Assembly: GCA_963971285.1 (NCBI GenBank)
Contig: OZ020251.1
Coordinates: forward strand, 1,302,001-1,366,000
Length of the DNA stretch: 64,000 nucleotides
Source: Astropecten irregularis
Lineage: Eukaryota; Echinodermata; Asteroidea; Paxillosida; Astropectinidae
Reading direction: 5' to 3'
Made by a program: the position numbers and the translations under genes. Of the stretch, positions 1 to 11,112 are shown in pieces. The notes under the pieces were generated by a model. That model saw only the letters and a list, made by a program, of their open reading frames with translations. It had not been told where the DNA came from and did no database searches. Within the stretch, counting starts at the first letter, position 1. Each line of letters opens with the position of its first letter.

Positions 1-168
1 AGCTTTGTCAACCATATGCTGAAAATATAGGTTGCGGTTTTTCAATGAAGCTGAAGCTCTGTTTTCTTTTTCAAACCAGAGAATCAACTTCAGAACTGCA
101 GCCAAAAGCCTCTATTTTGAAACCCTTTATTTCAGAATGAATTCATGAATCGGAGCTGGAGCATCCGT
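1..168 (+). mobile_element. Partial copy of the GGAGCC-ended TIR element (family also at 25841, 28191, 59090)
   Basis: This stretch matches the interior of the copies at 25841-26093, 28191-28424 (opposite strand) and 59090-59290. They share blocks reading 'atatgctgaaaatatagg', 'ttgaagctgaagctctgtt' and 'gcagccaaaagcctctatt'. The right end keeps a decayed 'cggagctggagc' arm; the left arm is cut by the window edge. It lies in the SoxD intron about 130 bp past the donor of exon 400-298. It is non-coding and non-autonomous. Confidence 0.75.
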
Positions 169-297
169 TTCGTAAACTCCCATAGACAGAAATGGCAGCA
201 AATTGCTAGGCTTATTCCAATAGCATTTTTCATAGCTCTGAACATCTCTGAGGTAAGCTCCCAAACTCCCAAATAAGTACCAAAGTTGAAGACTTAC

Positions 298-400
298 AGT
301 TGTCGACTTGAACGTCCATCTTGGGTCGTCCATCCTCATCAGTCAGGTCAATGACGATGGATTTCTTCATACTCTGCAACATATGCAAAGGGTACGTGTT
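298..400 (-). CDS. SoxD: SoxD transcription factor, fourth coding exon seen (VIDLT linker before the HMG box)
   Basis: On the minus strand the exon lies between a TTTCAG acceptor (401-406) and a GTAAGT donor (292-297). It is 103 nt long, starts in phase 0 and ends in phase 1, so it joins the exon at 5976-5786 without a frame break. It encodes about residues 509-542, reading NTYPLHMLQSMKKSIVIDLT and then DEDGRPKMDVQVDN. The VIDLT core matches the 'GVIDLTRPEDAEG' segment that precedes the HMG box in vertebrate SOX6, and VIDLT also has the form of a SUMO-interacting motif (family knowledge; function here is inferred). The DNA-binding HMG box, expected in the next exons, is left of the window, so this is a partial gene. 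Most short open frames in this region are shadows in other frames. Confidence 0.85.
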
Positions 401-791
401 CTGAAAGGAATATCATGAACATCAAGGGAGAAAGAAAGACAGAAAGAGAGGATGAATGGCTGGGAGGAAATACACAGGCAACTAGAGATGGTACTCATTG
501 TAAGTAAGTATAGAAGGAACTGGAATACAGTGCATCTTCTACACATGCTGTGATGCACTTGGACCCGGAAATACAACGAAACTTACAGACATGACAGAGG
601 GGATAGGACAGGTACATGTACTTGTAAGAATAGTGCCTTATAATTACTGTTGCATGCCTTTCCTATTCAATACCAACAACGAGATTTTGAGCCAGAGCTT
701 AGTCTAGTGTCTCTTGCTTTATCCTGTTAATTGATTGGGACAAATAATTGATGTGTAAGAACTGTTGTGTATTGCGTTTTGTACAACCTGG

Positions 792-1080
792 AGTCGATTT
801 CACGAAGCCCAACGATCGGACGTAACTCGAGTTACGAAGGATAACCCATCGTATCCTACGTAGGGAAACAATGCATCACCAGTCCTATGATTGATAGTAA
901 GCAGGAGATGAAATCAACTTCAGTCTCTTGGTGTCCTGCAGAGCGGGTAGACAGTGCACTGCACTGGCATTGTTCCTCAAATCAGTGGCCTGATGATTGT
1001 TTTTGGTGGCCCTGAGCCAGCAGACCACTGTTAATTTTGATCCCTGGTAAGTCAGGATTACTTTGGTGAAATGGATTTCG
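792..1080. mobile_element. CGATTTCAC-ended TIR element, apparently interrupted
   Basis: The left part (792-900) matches the compact copy at 21358-21501: GTCGATTTCACGAAGCCC, then 'gtaactcgagttacgaagga' and 'cccatcgtatcctac'. The match stops near 901 and resumes near 1049 with 'ggtaagt...actttggtgaaat'. That suggests about 145 bp of unrelated DNA inside the element. Boundaries are approximate. Confidence 0.55.
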
Positions 1081-1515
1081 GTGAAAAGCCAATTTACAAA
1101 ACCTGTTTTTCAAATCTTCTCAGAAACCACGGTGCCTTCAATGTCTTGACATCTTGATATCTCACTCTCAGGGAATTTGGTACCAAAATAGGAGCTCAGA
1201 GAGTCGGAACTTTGGTCATATATGAATCATGGTGATTCAGATATACCATGACATCCTGTCTAGTTCCTATACACTGATACAAGGATTGATAATAGGCCAA
1301 GCAGCTGGGTATCTGACTAAAAATTTGCACTTCCCTCTGAGGTTAAGTACAACATTTCCCTGCGGGGATCGGACGTCTGAAACTGCAGACCGTCCAAGCC
1401 ACTTTCTAATGGTCAAGATGGATGTGGTCATTACTTCGTACCAACATTAATAAAGTTATCAAGCAACTGAAACTGTCACCTGACCTTGAGTAGGAGGGCA
1501 GCATCCTAGTTTGGC

Positions 1516-1670
1516 CAGGGGTCGATTTCATGAAGCCCTACGATCGATCGTAACTTGAGTTACGAAGGATATACCATTGTATCCTACATGTACATAGGGC
1601 AGCAATGCAATCATAAGTCTAACGATTGATAGTACCAGTAAGTTATGATGAGTCTGGTAAAATTCGAACT
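1516..1670. mobile_element. CAGGGGTCGATTTCA TIR element copy
   Basis: It starts with CAGGGGTCGATTTCATGAAG and carries the family core 'ttgagttacgaaggata' followed by 'gtatcctacatgtacatagg'. The right arm is degraded ('ggtaaaattcgaac'). No target duplication is clear. Confidence 0.65.
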
Positions 1671-1719
1671 TTAAAGGATACATCTGAGCCAGAACACCAG
1701 CTCTTGCTGGATTCACAAC

Positions 1720-1850
1720 AAAATGACCATAATGACCAAAATGAGTCAAATGACCCAAATGAGTCAAATGACCCAAATGACCAACATGACCAACATGACC
1801 AAAATGACCCAAAAGACCAAAATGACCAAAATGACCAAAATGACCAAAAT
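1720..1850 (+). repeat. Minisatellite of AAATGACCA-type units
   Basis: About fourteen 9-10 bp units of the form AAATGACCA, AAATGAGTCA and CATGACCAA run through this stretch. The open frames across it on both strands only reflect the stop-free repeat and are not genes. Confidence 0.9.
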
Positions 1851-2054
1851 TTATGATTCTAAAGAGGACGGCTTGATGCTTCTTGGAGAGGAATGAGGAC
1901 TCCAACTACTAGGTAGGTATCCAGTAAGAATGTCAGGTCAATGGAAGATATTACAGATGGACTGACACACGACCAAAGAGGAGAAAAGAGTGAGATGTAA
2001 ATCCAGACATAGAGGGCGCTATTTAACTCCAAGGGCCAACTAACATTGAGCTGC

Positions 2055-2215
2055 TTAAGCACTAAAACTTGCTAAGCAAAGATTGATTTCCTAAGCAGAA
2101 GCATATTCATGATGTATTGCTTTTGATTGGTTGATCAGCTGATCTTGCTTAGCAAGATCAAAAACCGCTTACAAATGTTTTTTTAATAAGCAGCTTCATA
2201 CTGAATCAGATCTTG
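2055..2215. repeat. GCTTAGC-rich foldback fragment
   Basis: The segment repeats 'tgctaagcaaagattgattt' and 'gcttagcaagatc' in opposite orientations. It contains a palindrome of 19 bases at 2141-2159 (GATCTTGCTTAGCAAGATC). Similar GCTTAGC-rich segments occur at 14555-14630, 23171-23525 and 32118-32265. Confidence 0.45.
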
Positions 2216-2854
2216 ATGAAACACACACTGTGCCCGTATCAGGCTTTCTTCGTGCTACAGGTTCAAATGTTCCCAATTTCTATGACCAGGAAGTGAGCCC
2301 TAGCCATAATTAAGACCTTACTAGGACGTGGCTTGACGTGAACTGATAGACAGGTACTTCAGCCTGGAATGAATTGGGCAGAAAACAAAACTAAACCTAG
2401 ATCGGCCGTACCAACGGCCAAATCCAAACCATTTGGGAGTCGGGATTAGGAAGACACACGTGTGTAAACACGTACACAGGAACATCTTGTTATCACAAGG
2501 TTGCCAGGAGTTGACCAAGTACTGGACTTCATTACCAGTCAACCAGGTGTACAATAAAAGTACAAGTACCTTTCTCTTGAAAAGAAGAAGTGTAGCAAGC
2601 AGAACGAGACAGGATTACATACATGGATGTTCTTTTCAACAGGTGTTTTCCTCCAATTATCAACAGGTGTCTTGAATCTTCATGTATTTTTGCATCAATC
2701 ATTTTAGATCAATCTGAAGATCAACTTCACTTGTATCAAGTATAAACTAAATATTTTCTATATTTTTTCATTTCATTTATTGAAAATAAACACAGTGTGA
2801 CATGGCAAGATATATTAATCGTCCCAGACAACTGAGACAAGACATTGCCAGCAA

Positions 2855-2949
2855 AGGGCTGGATAGCTCAGTTGGTATTAATAATGCCGATACAGCATTC
2901 CAGAGATTGCTGGTTCGAATCCCGCTCCAGTCAATTTGTCTTTATTCAC
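2855..2949 (+). mobile_element. tRNA-like repeat (A and B boxes), copy 1
   Basis: It has an A-box-like TAGCTCAGTTGG, a B box GGTTCGAATCC and the 3' sequence CTCCAGTCAATT. The 5' GGCTGGA can pair with TCCAGTC like an acceptor stem. The variable middle is unlike a functional tRNA. The family's 3' arm is present ('gtcaatttgtctttattcac'), but a matching 5' arm is not evident in this copy. Confidence 0.7.
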
Positions 2950-3836
2950 TTTTCAATGACTTAAAATTAATCCAGTCAGTTACCCTTGTGGTTATTTGAT
3001 CAATCTTTTCTCCTTCGAATTTCAACTGGCATCTTTCATACGTGAATATTAGTAACTGCACTTCTGGCTGTTTCTCAACACCAGAGTATTTTTAGCTCAT
3101 TGAACCCAAAGAAAGGTTTCCCTCCACTTCACCTGAAACTAAAACGAGGTGGGGATAATTTATAAATAAATAGCGCAATGCCCTTTGATATTTGGTTTAA
3201 TAACGAAGGTGAGACAAAAACCCTCTTTGATCTAAAAACACAATTCCCACTTCTCCCTATCAGCAGCATAAGGCTGTCAAAACAAGCGACAGGACTAGAG
3301 ACTGGAAATACCAAATTGCGTCAAATTACCTTGCGTGCCAACCTCACGGAAGACTAGCCATGGGAAGGAAGGTGGGAAATGCTCCTTTAATAAAGACCAG
3401 AGTTCAGTGTTCCCAGCGAGGGTACCCAACGGACACTTCATTTCCCCCCACAGGACTTCAAACTTACTGGACCCATCAATTTGCCTGTGTCACGTACTAA
3501 TAACTTAACTACAACCAGTTTCAAAGTCACAGAACTTTTTTGTCTCATACGTTCTCTCTCTCTAATCTGCAGCCTTAGAATATTAAGGAGTCAAATAAAT
3601 GGAAACGACCACGCACGGCCGTTTCAAAGTACACAACAAGGTGGCCTAGGTCACGGTCTGTCCACTGGGAATACTCTTGGCTCCTAGACGATGTTTGTTA
3701 AGAAGGGATACTCCGCTGGAAACAGATTGATTAGATGTTTGAATTTCATGTCGTGGAATCTCCAAAAAAGGAGTGTGAATGATGTTAAGAGGGGGGCCGT
3801 TATTTCATCAGGATTGTGACAGGTTGTCCCTATGGG

Positions 3837-3887
3837 AAGGGGGGCAAAGGGGGGTAAGGGGAGGGGGGTAAGGGGAGGTGGAAGGGG
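3837..3887 (+). repeat. G-rich tract with quadruplex potential
   Basis: Runs of four to six G separated by CAAA, TAA, A or TAA occur at least five times, on the strand that is the template for SoxD. It fits the general G4 pattern; folding is untested. Confidence 0.6.
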
Positions 3888-4387
3888 CACTTAAGTCATT
3901 CCTGATGGTCCCTAGAAAAACGTCCAGTCACTGCCAATGTCATTCATCATTTTTTCAAATGTATAATTTCAGGAACACATCATAGGAGTGATGTTATAAT
4001 CATATCTGACATGATTACGTCACATGTAGTTCAAAACCTCTTATCACCGGCATCTACACATATTGAGGTCTCATAATTGTACCCATCGGGATTAAGATAT
4101 CTACCATAAAGCCTGCTGCACGACACAATCATGAATGATCTATGATTCTCACAATTTCATCTTGAGAAAAACAAACTTCCTGGATTTCTGCCCGAGTCTT
4201 CCCAAATAAGTTTCCAAGATTATTCTGACCAATATGCAGTTTCATATGTCCTCATTTTTTAATTATGAGTTTGAGTTTTTTCCTCATGCTCAACGGTCAT
4301 CTGGCTAAAGAGCCATGAAGTGTTCTCACTAAAAACAGAACCACGTCCAATTATATGATGGACATTATGTTTGGTCATCCAGAACTG

Positions 4388-4562
4388 CTGTCCATTTTAA
4401 TAACGAAGCACCGTAATACATCGTAACTCGAGTTGCGACACATTACCCTTCGCAACCCAAGATGCGTTTATGAAAAGGTTCATAAGACAAGTCGCAGCTG
4501 CGAATCATCGCAGCGCTGCGATACTTAGTACGGTAAGTTACGATGAGTTCGGTGAAATTGAT
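4388..4562. mobile_element. Diverged member of the GTAACTCGAGTTACGA TIR family
   Basis: It shows 'cgtaactcgagttgcgaca' on the left and 'gttacgatgagttcggtgaa' on the right, with an internal 'cgcagctgcgaatcatcgca' palindrome. The terminal arms are weak, so limits are approximate. Confidence 0.5.
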
Positions 4563-5570
4563 GGCAGGTTATACAAACCATCGACTTACTCTTTCTCAGA
4601 GTTCTACCTAAATATTGGAATTATTTCCCTGACTTCTCTCAGACTCGTAAGAGCAAAACTAAATCTTAAATTATTTTCCCGGATTTGCAGGAAGCAGTGC
4701 TTATCATGTTAGATTTGAATTACGGTATCAAACAAAAATCATCTGCACATGATGCAAGAGAAGACGTCAAGAATAAGATCTCTGAAGAAAAGGATGTCAT
4801 CATGTGGGAGGAGGGACGGGGTGGGAAGGGGGAGGGTAGATTCAGGAAACAGGGGAGGAGAGGACAGCATGTGTGAGAGCCTACGAAGCGTGCCATGAAA
4901 CTTCCTTCAGATGATACCAAACCATCCGAGTACGAACATCTAGAACAGATTGCTATGTAGTCACTGGCATTGCTTATCTTCATGTCTTAACAGTCGGCAG
5001 AAACAGGTCGTCTGGAAAGACAGGTGTGATGAGGGAACTGCAGGAGCCAAAGAAACGTCTCAAAGACCACCTTCATTCAGAGAGGTTTTTAAGGCAGGAT
5101 ACTACGTGGCTTTTGTCATGTCTTGCAGTTTCCCCTCACAGCAGATGTTCAAGATTTCGACCCCCCAAAAAAACCCTCAGAAAAAATAAACACCGAAATA
5201 ATCCATGAAAAACAACGCAGAAAGAGTCACCAAGACTACCAAGCCAAAAATAAAGCAACTTCACTTTTTTTTTACAGACATGCTGTAAAAACAACAACCC
5301 CAAAGTCTTCAACCAGCTTCTCAGCTAAATGGTAAATCTGAAGTTTTTAAGAGCTGTTCAGTTCGCTGACAGCCAGAGACTAATCTAGACCTCCAATCTA
5401 TCCTAATTATCTTGGATGTTGTCAGGTGTATGGCTCCATTCCTCCAAGATGTAAGATAGTTTTGCCATCAAACACAATCCTTGTTTTAGGCATGCATACA
5501 ACTTGAGCATGATACTGTCCCAGTATTCGCATCACATTAACCCTAACCCTCACAAGACAAGAGCTGCTTA

Positions 5571-5712
5571 CCACACATTACCACAGTCTCCACAGGAGGA
5601 CTGGAACATCAACTACACGTTACCACACACAAACAACACTGTGGTGTATTATGGTATTCAGAATACCACACTTACCACAGGAAAAACCATGTGTGGTAAA
5701 TTGTGGTATCAT
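5571..5712. repeat. Imperfect inverted repeat built from TACCACA/TGTGGTA words
   Basis: The left arm contains TACCACACATTACCACAG and the right arm GTGTGGTAAATTGTGGTA, so the segment can fold back over about 140 bp. It ends about 75 bp from the SoxD exon at 5786-5976, inside the intron. Probably a decayed foldback element. Confidence 0.5.
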
Positions 5713-5785
5713 GCAGGTGGGAATTAGGATTAAACACCAATGTGGCCAAACATGAACTTGAAGGGATTCGAACCCTAAACCTTAC

Positions 5786-5976
5786 CGGTTCATCGCCATT
5801 CTCACTGGTACTCGCATTGGAGCTGCTATCTCCACCATGGTCCCCATTGTACATAGCCATTGTTCTTGATGGAAGCTGATTGGTCAGTGCTTCTAGGGCT
5901 ATCTTCTCCTTGTCCGAGGCCATTGGGAGGTCACTCGCTGCAGCCAATGCAGCTGCTTCTGTTAGTGCTACCGACA
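5786..5976 (-). CDS. SoxD: SoxD transcription factor, third coding exon seen
   Basis: The exon lies between a CTCTGCAG acceptor (just above 5976) and a GTAAGG donor (5780-5785). At 191 nt it enters in phase 1 and leaves in phase 0, fitting both its neighbours. It encodes about residues 446-508. The key segment DKEKIALEALTNQLPSRT aligns with 'EKEKTTLESLTQQLAVK' of vertebrate SOX5, which lies between the coiled coil and the HMG box. Before it is an Ala-rich run (EAAALAAASDLPM); after it is a low-complexity Gly/Ser/Asn stretch ending SENGDEP. It joins the previous exon through a split GTG valine codon. I did not see the SOX5/6 segment 'KAIQEARxMxEQ' that would normally come just before; a skipped or lost exon is possible. 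Role: part of a linker of unknown structure in a nuclear HMG-box regulator. Confidence 0.85.
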
Positions 5977-6050
5977 CTGCAGAGTAAACAAATACAAACA
6001 AACCACCATTACATCATGAATATTCATAAATTTTTGGCGGGGAGATAAAA

Positions 6051-6182
6051 ATATGCAAATTAGGCTTACATTTTATCATGGGTTAGAATCCCACCTGAGG
6101 AAGCATATTTTCATTTGACTCAACAAGCACTGAGTATGCAGTGCTCATCTACGTCGGTGAAGGGCAAGCCTAATTTGCATAT
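6051..6182. mobile_element. tRNA-B-box repeat between perfect 17-bp inverted arms
   Basis: The left arm ATATGCAAATTAGGCTT (6051-6067) is the exact reverse complement of AAGCCTAATTTGCATAT (6166-6182). Between them is a B-box-like GGGTTAGAATCCC, then the family body 'caagcactgagtatgcagtg' and 'tcggtgaagggcaagcc'. A second copy at 58845-58985 shares the body and 'gcaagcctaattt' end but has a fuller tRNA-like head. Confidence 0.7.
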
Positions 6183-6227
6183 ATACAAATTATATCAATT
6201 GTAGAATTTAACTAAATTTTGCACAAA

Positions 6228-6343
6228 TGCTTGGAGTTAGGAGGGCATAGAATTTCTATCCTAGCACGATCTGTCTCTTTTAGCCTTGGAAAAAGATCCT
6301 GCTAGGATCAAAACTTCAGGCTCTCGTAACTCCAAGCTTTTTA
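6228..6343. mobile_element. GGAGTTAGGAGGGC foldback element, short copy
   Basis: The left arm AATGCTTGGAGTTAGGAGGG is answered by 'ctcgtaactccaagcttttt' on the right. The middle has the family words TCCTAGCA and GATCCTGCTAGGATC. The DNA to the right ('gatgagcagtttgcagcagt') is shared with copies near 17630, 42150, 43160 and 57135. Confidence 0.65.
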
Positions 6344-6599
6344 CATATTTCAGGTCATTATTTTGGCTGATGAGCAGTTTGCAGCAGTTTATTACTTGTA
6401 TTGAAAATGTTCACAAAATAAGATTTCAAGATAAAAATATACAATCTTTTAGAAAAGTACCAAAGTTGATTTTTTTTTACAGAATCACACAGAGCATTGA
6501 AATACGAATAGTTTCCATTGCATTGTAAAAATGAAAGCCATTGAAAGGGAAGGGGCTGAAAATACGATTAACGAAGCATGACGATTAGACTTGATATTC

Positions 6600-6780
6600 C
6601 TAGAAAGATTTGAGGCTTTGCATGGTGACAACTGGTATCTGGATCGGTTTGTGGAAACACCATGTAAGAAGCGTTCGTACTTTCGCACTTCAATATTTTT
6701 GCACTTCTCGTAAGGTGTCAACGTCTCGACTAGACTGCTCTATTCCTCATCAGGAGACTAGACTTGACATTCCTCTCCAA
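6600..6780. mobile_element. GATCGGTTTGTGGAAACACC foldback family, partial copy
   Basis: It shares GATCGGTTTGTGGAAACACC, 'atgtaagaagcgttcgtact', 'gcacttctcgtaagg' and 'cgtctcgactaga' with copies at 12157-12365 and 27305-27436. The second arm is missing here. Confidence 0.65.
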
Positions 6781-8906
6781 TGTCAAAAACATGAACACAA
6801 AATGTGGTCTTAGAATTCTAAGGAAATGGAGCCGTTAAAGCTTCTAGGAACTTCAAACCAAGGGCACAAACAATCTGCCCCAGTCGCACTAGACTATAGA
6901 ATTAATCAAAACATCGTTTATCTTTTATTAATTCACAAAGACGCTCCGGAAACATTTACTGTAGGAGATAATCTTCATCATCAGCATCTTTATAACAAAC
7001 TAGCCCACATGGGGGCCGAGATACGTGTGCATGACCCAACGCCAATCCAAGGGGAAGACTGGTATTACGTGTAGGTCCCCGCAAGTTTATTAATTCCTTC
7101 GCTGACATGAAGGGGGGGGGGGAGGGGGGGTTGGATGAAGAGAGAAAGGAAAGACAAGCACACTTGATTCCCCAGTGGCCGAATTACCCCATTTCCTATG
7201 CCTATTAGCCCTAAATTGACTCCTAGCCTTTGCCGTCACTGGTAATCAGAATGGAACAATAGTGGCTAGACCTGCCCCCCTCATGTCAAAATATGGCAAG
7301 AGGCTAATTGCTACACAGACCTCTGGCACCTAACCGTTTCCTTTCAGGAGCTCCGCACGCACACGGACCCCAACGCGCTATCTAAGGAAAGAGGGGGGGG
7401 TATGATACGCCGCCGCGCTAGGGCAAGCAATGAACTTTTCTTCTTTTTTTTTTGGCTTCCAATAAATGTTGCCACAAATTATGATTGATCTTATCCTCAG
7501 GAGAAAGTATCTCTAGAGACATGAAGGAATTGACATGCTCAGACAGGGCCATCAGGACTTTCCAGGAGGGGGAAATAAGTCAGAGAATGTTGGAGGTGCA
7601 TCAACTCAAGAATAAATCAACTTGCCCAGAAGTTTGAATCACAGAAATATTATAACAATCCATGCTTTGTAAGTGTTGCCATGATCTTTTTAGGAAGCAG
7701 TGAGAAATACGGAGGAAAAGTGCACCAAAGACCTCAAAGCAAGCTTCTCCATAAAGGAACTGTTGGTCCGACGCACCCCCGTACTTGCAATCGATAATTC
7801 ATTCAACTTTTCATAAGTCTACATCTGCATCTTGTCACTGGTCGACAGAAGTAAATATAGACATGACAGATTAAACTGTAAATAACCATGACAACGTAAA
7901 TAATTAGACCCTAGTGAGTGGAAATATTGATGGTACGTACATGTAGGACACGGAGGGGAATTGGATTCTACAACCTACATCCCTCACCCCTCCAACTCAC
8001 CTTATCAGACCGACCTGACTATAACGAGTGGACAAATCAAACAGGTGACCATGACAGGTGGATCACCACTAATGGACAAATGACCAGAATGGACTGGCAG
8101 ATCAAACTACCCCGGTACATGTCCTTAACTTGAACTAAAATGACCACTTAGCTGCAACAACTCTAGAGGGCGCTCTACATAGCAACCGTCCCCCAAAATC
8201 ATTGAAGGCCTTTTAAAGATGCCTGCCCATAACACACAAGCATGTTTGTTTTGAATGTATAAGTCATAGTCCAGCTACGCCATCCTGAGCCTATAGGACC
8301 TGTCTCTAATGGACATGCACCTGTCATTTGATGCCACTATCCATAGTATTAATATAGATGCAATACTCTGTCACCTGTAGGACTCCTAACATGCACAGCC
8401 CTAGCAGCAGCAGACTGGGCTCTGGGTTCAATTGAAACCATTCTACAAGGCCGTGCCAATATCCATCATCAATGTCATTCATTAGAAGGGTCTAATATAG
8501 TCCAACAATTATACCCGGCTTTAAACTAATGAGTAATCTTGACAACTGGCTAATCCTCCGTCTGCAGACGTAGAGACTGGGTCTTGATGATCAGCATGTA
8601 CAAACCATGAATACACAAGAGTAAGAGACCGGCTGGTACTTATACACCAATTCCTGGACGCTAAACGACAGAATATTTCTGTTCCCTCCTGCTTTTTCCT
8701 GCCATATCCCGAGGGAGTAGAGAGACAGGTTCAAGTTAGATTCACTGCCAATGGGCTGAAGAAGCTATCAGCTATCAGGAACACCACTCAATCAGACCGA
8801 GCCTTTCCAATAAATTTAGAATCTCTCCTCGATCTTTTGGAAAATGAAACATTCCATAGAGGAGAATTTCTACAGTCCATCAACCACAAAAAGCTGGGAA
8901 AAAGCT

Positions 8907-9059
8907 GGGGCCGATTTCACATACGTTTTGCGATTATCGCTAAAGCCTAAATCGATCGCTAAACGGAGAATCGATCGCTTTACTTTACAGAGCACTGATC
9001 TATTTAGCGATGGATTTGGCCTTAAGCGTTGATCACAAAGCGTTAGTGAAATCGGCCCC
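8907..9059. mobile_element. GGGGCCGATTTCAC palindromic element
   Basis: Perfect terminal inverted repeats GGGGCCGATTTCAC / GTGAAATCGGCCCC bound 153 bp. The interior is also self-complementary around 'aatcgatcgctaaa'. The ends resemble the CAGGGGTCGATTTCAC family but the core differs. No target duplication was evident. Confidence 0.8.
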
Positions 9060-9378
9060 TGGACAAGTTTCATGGACCTTTTAAAACTTAATCTTGACAC
9101 AAATTTGCAAAGAAAATGTTTCTATAATGTAATTCATACTTCGTCTGCAAGTTGCATCTCAGCATCTTCAAACTTGGAAATCTCCTTGACTCTTAATTCT
9201 TAAGAAAAACTGGAAAACACTGTCAAAAAATGCTTCTGGCAATATCATACAAAAGTTAGTGCTTGCATAGTAAGTTTAAATATGACATCATCCAAATCGT
9301 GTTTACTTTTGAACAACAGAGGGCAGCATTCAAGGGCTGCTGATGTTTGATTTTCAATAAAAGTTGTTTTTGAAAAGT

Positions 9379-9505
9379 GAGCAAAGAAAACTTGACTGGA
9401 GCGGGATTTGAACCGGAGACCTCCTGAATACCGTACAGGCGCTCTACCAACTGAGCCATCCAGCCCGACGTTGGAGGTGTCCCTAATAGTCAATTATCTT
9501 TGTTC
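9379..9505 (-). mobile_element. tRNA-like repeat between inverted arms, copy 2
   Basis: On the minus strand it has an A box TGGCTCAGTTGG (9447-9458) and a B box GGTTCAAATCC (9404-9414). The ends GGCTGGA / TCCAGTC could form an acceptor stem. Outside this lie arms: 5' GAACAAAGATAATTGAC (9489-9505) and the reverse complement of GAGCAAAGAAAACTTGAC (9379-9396). The putative anticodon loop lacks the usual U33, so a working tRNA gene is unlikely. Confidence 0.75.
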
Positions 9506-10810
9506 AAAGTTGCTTTTGTCAGTTAAGAGCAGAATTAATTAATTCCTTCTCAGATTTCCCATAATTATGGAAACAGAACTTTTTGAAATGAATCATGAGA
9601 AAAAAGCAATGACTTAGCAAGTTACTCAAAATGGACTGAAAGCTGAATAAGTTTTTACTTCCAAAACAAAGAGTGTCAAAGAAGATAAAATGTGTCACAT
9701 TTTGAGAAATTACAGCCACCAGAATACACCGCGAAAACATGACACTCCGTGTCCCGATAAGATGCGTGAAAACAACGGGAAATTAAAAGAGGATTGATGA
9801 AACATCAAAAGTTGATAAATAACAGGTTCAAGGGCACGCCGACAAACATGAAACTGTGGTTTGGCAGAGGAGAACGGGAGAAGGGGTAGAGGGAAAATAC
9901 AAGAACATGAGAGGAGGAAATTAAAAGGGGATTGTTGAGAGTCGACGAGGGGAAACAATTGATGGAAAGGTCTACTGCGCTACCCCCAGGGGAACCAAGT
10001 CTATAAATGTACACATAATCCTGGCGCCAAAAAGAAGGATCACCTCCCCGAGAGTTTACAGGGGAGGGGGGAAGGAGGAGGGGGGTGCTGAACATGCCCC
10101 GCAGTCTGGGGGCAATGATTGTGAGGACGGGAAAAGTAGAATTTCGGCTAACATCTGCGGATTTCCAGCGTTTCCCTCTAAAGTAGATCAAGTTTATTTC
10201 CTGCTACTCACCGAGTCCAAGGGAATGGGGAACCGAGTCAAGGTGGGATATTTCATGATATGGATACTGATGAAAGAAGGTGGATCGGGACAAACCCGTC
10301 CTAGGGCAGTCAGAAAGGCAGACATTTTGGGGCCAAGAAAATTCAAGAAACATTTTGATGATAGCTACAGGTATCGCCGAGGTTCAGATGATCGGCTTAG
10401 ATAGATCAGGTTCTTTTTCTTGCAGATGCCTGAGGAAGGAAGGGGGTTACTGAAGGGAGAGGGTATTCTATGTCCATAGGTGAATACTGGATTCATTTAT
10501 AAGACAAACGGTATTAAACACGACCTCATTAACATGCCTAATTAATCAATCAATCAATCAATTGTAATTAATCATCAAGCAATGTGAAATTGACATTGAG
10601 ATTATGAAGACCATTCTGAAGATGCCTTTATATGTGATGATCTAAAATGTAGGTCACTGACATATTGTGCTATAGTATCATGAGCCCATTGGTCAACCTG
10701 GTAGGACATCTGCACTAGGAAACAGGTGTCGTGGGTTTGATTCCCATCCTATAATATGTATGATGCAGGTGTCACTGAGTTCAAATCCAACATACCCTTT
10801 GATACAATCG

Positions 10811-10942
10811 AGGGCCTGTTTGTTTCAGGTCGCCATATTTGATCTTGCAAATCCTCGTCCCAGGCAGGATATGATAAGATGCGATTCAGAGCAGCTTTTG
10901 AATGCAGGATCACTGATCACGTTCCAGAAACAAACAGGCCCT
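10811..10942. mobile_element. GGGCCTGTTTGTTTC TIR element, copy 1
   Basis: The ends AGGGCCTGTTTGTTTCAGG and CAGAAACAAACAGGCCCT are inverted repeats around 132 bp. The interior 'cgccatatttgatcttgcaa' also occurs, inverted, in the copy at 17261-17402. I saw no target duplication. Confidence 0.8.
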
Positions 10943-11112
10943 GAATCCAACGAGCTTCACTATTCTGGCAACAGCAAACCTCACTTCATTCTAAGTTACC
11001 AGCTCAATCACTTCATCTTATGCCAGATGGAAATACTGCTAAGCTGATGTCTATGCTAAGCACGAATCGACCAAGTACCAGTTACACGTAATATACAATG
11101 CATGGACTAAAG

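Larger units (their letters stand above)
401..5785 (-). other. SoxD: SoxD intron, 5.4 kb
   Basis: The intron runs from the GTAAGG donor at 5780-5785 to the TTTCAG acceptor at 401-406. I found no further exon in it. It holds several short TIR elements, an AATGACCA minisatellite, a tRNA-like repeat and a G-rich tract, listed separately. A box-B-like word (GGGTTCGAATCCC) lies on the transcribed strand about 10-20 bases past the donor (about 5763-5776), probably a scrap of a tRNA-derived repeat. Confidence 0.75.

Noticed and set aside
1528-1905. Open frames on both strands over AAATGACCA units
   Set aside because: They only translate the minisatellite.
5537-5553. Telomere-like CCCTAA words
   Set aside because: Only two units, within ordinary intron DNA.
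9379-9505. Functional tRNA gene
   Set aside because: The anticodon arm does not fold properly and lacks U33; near-copies elsewhere show it is a repeat.
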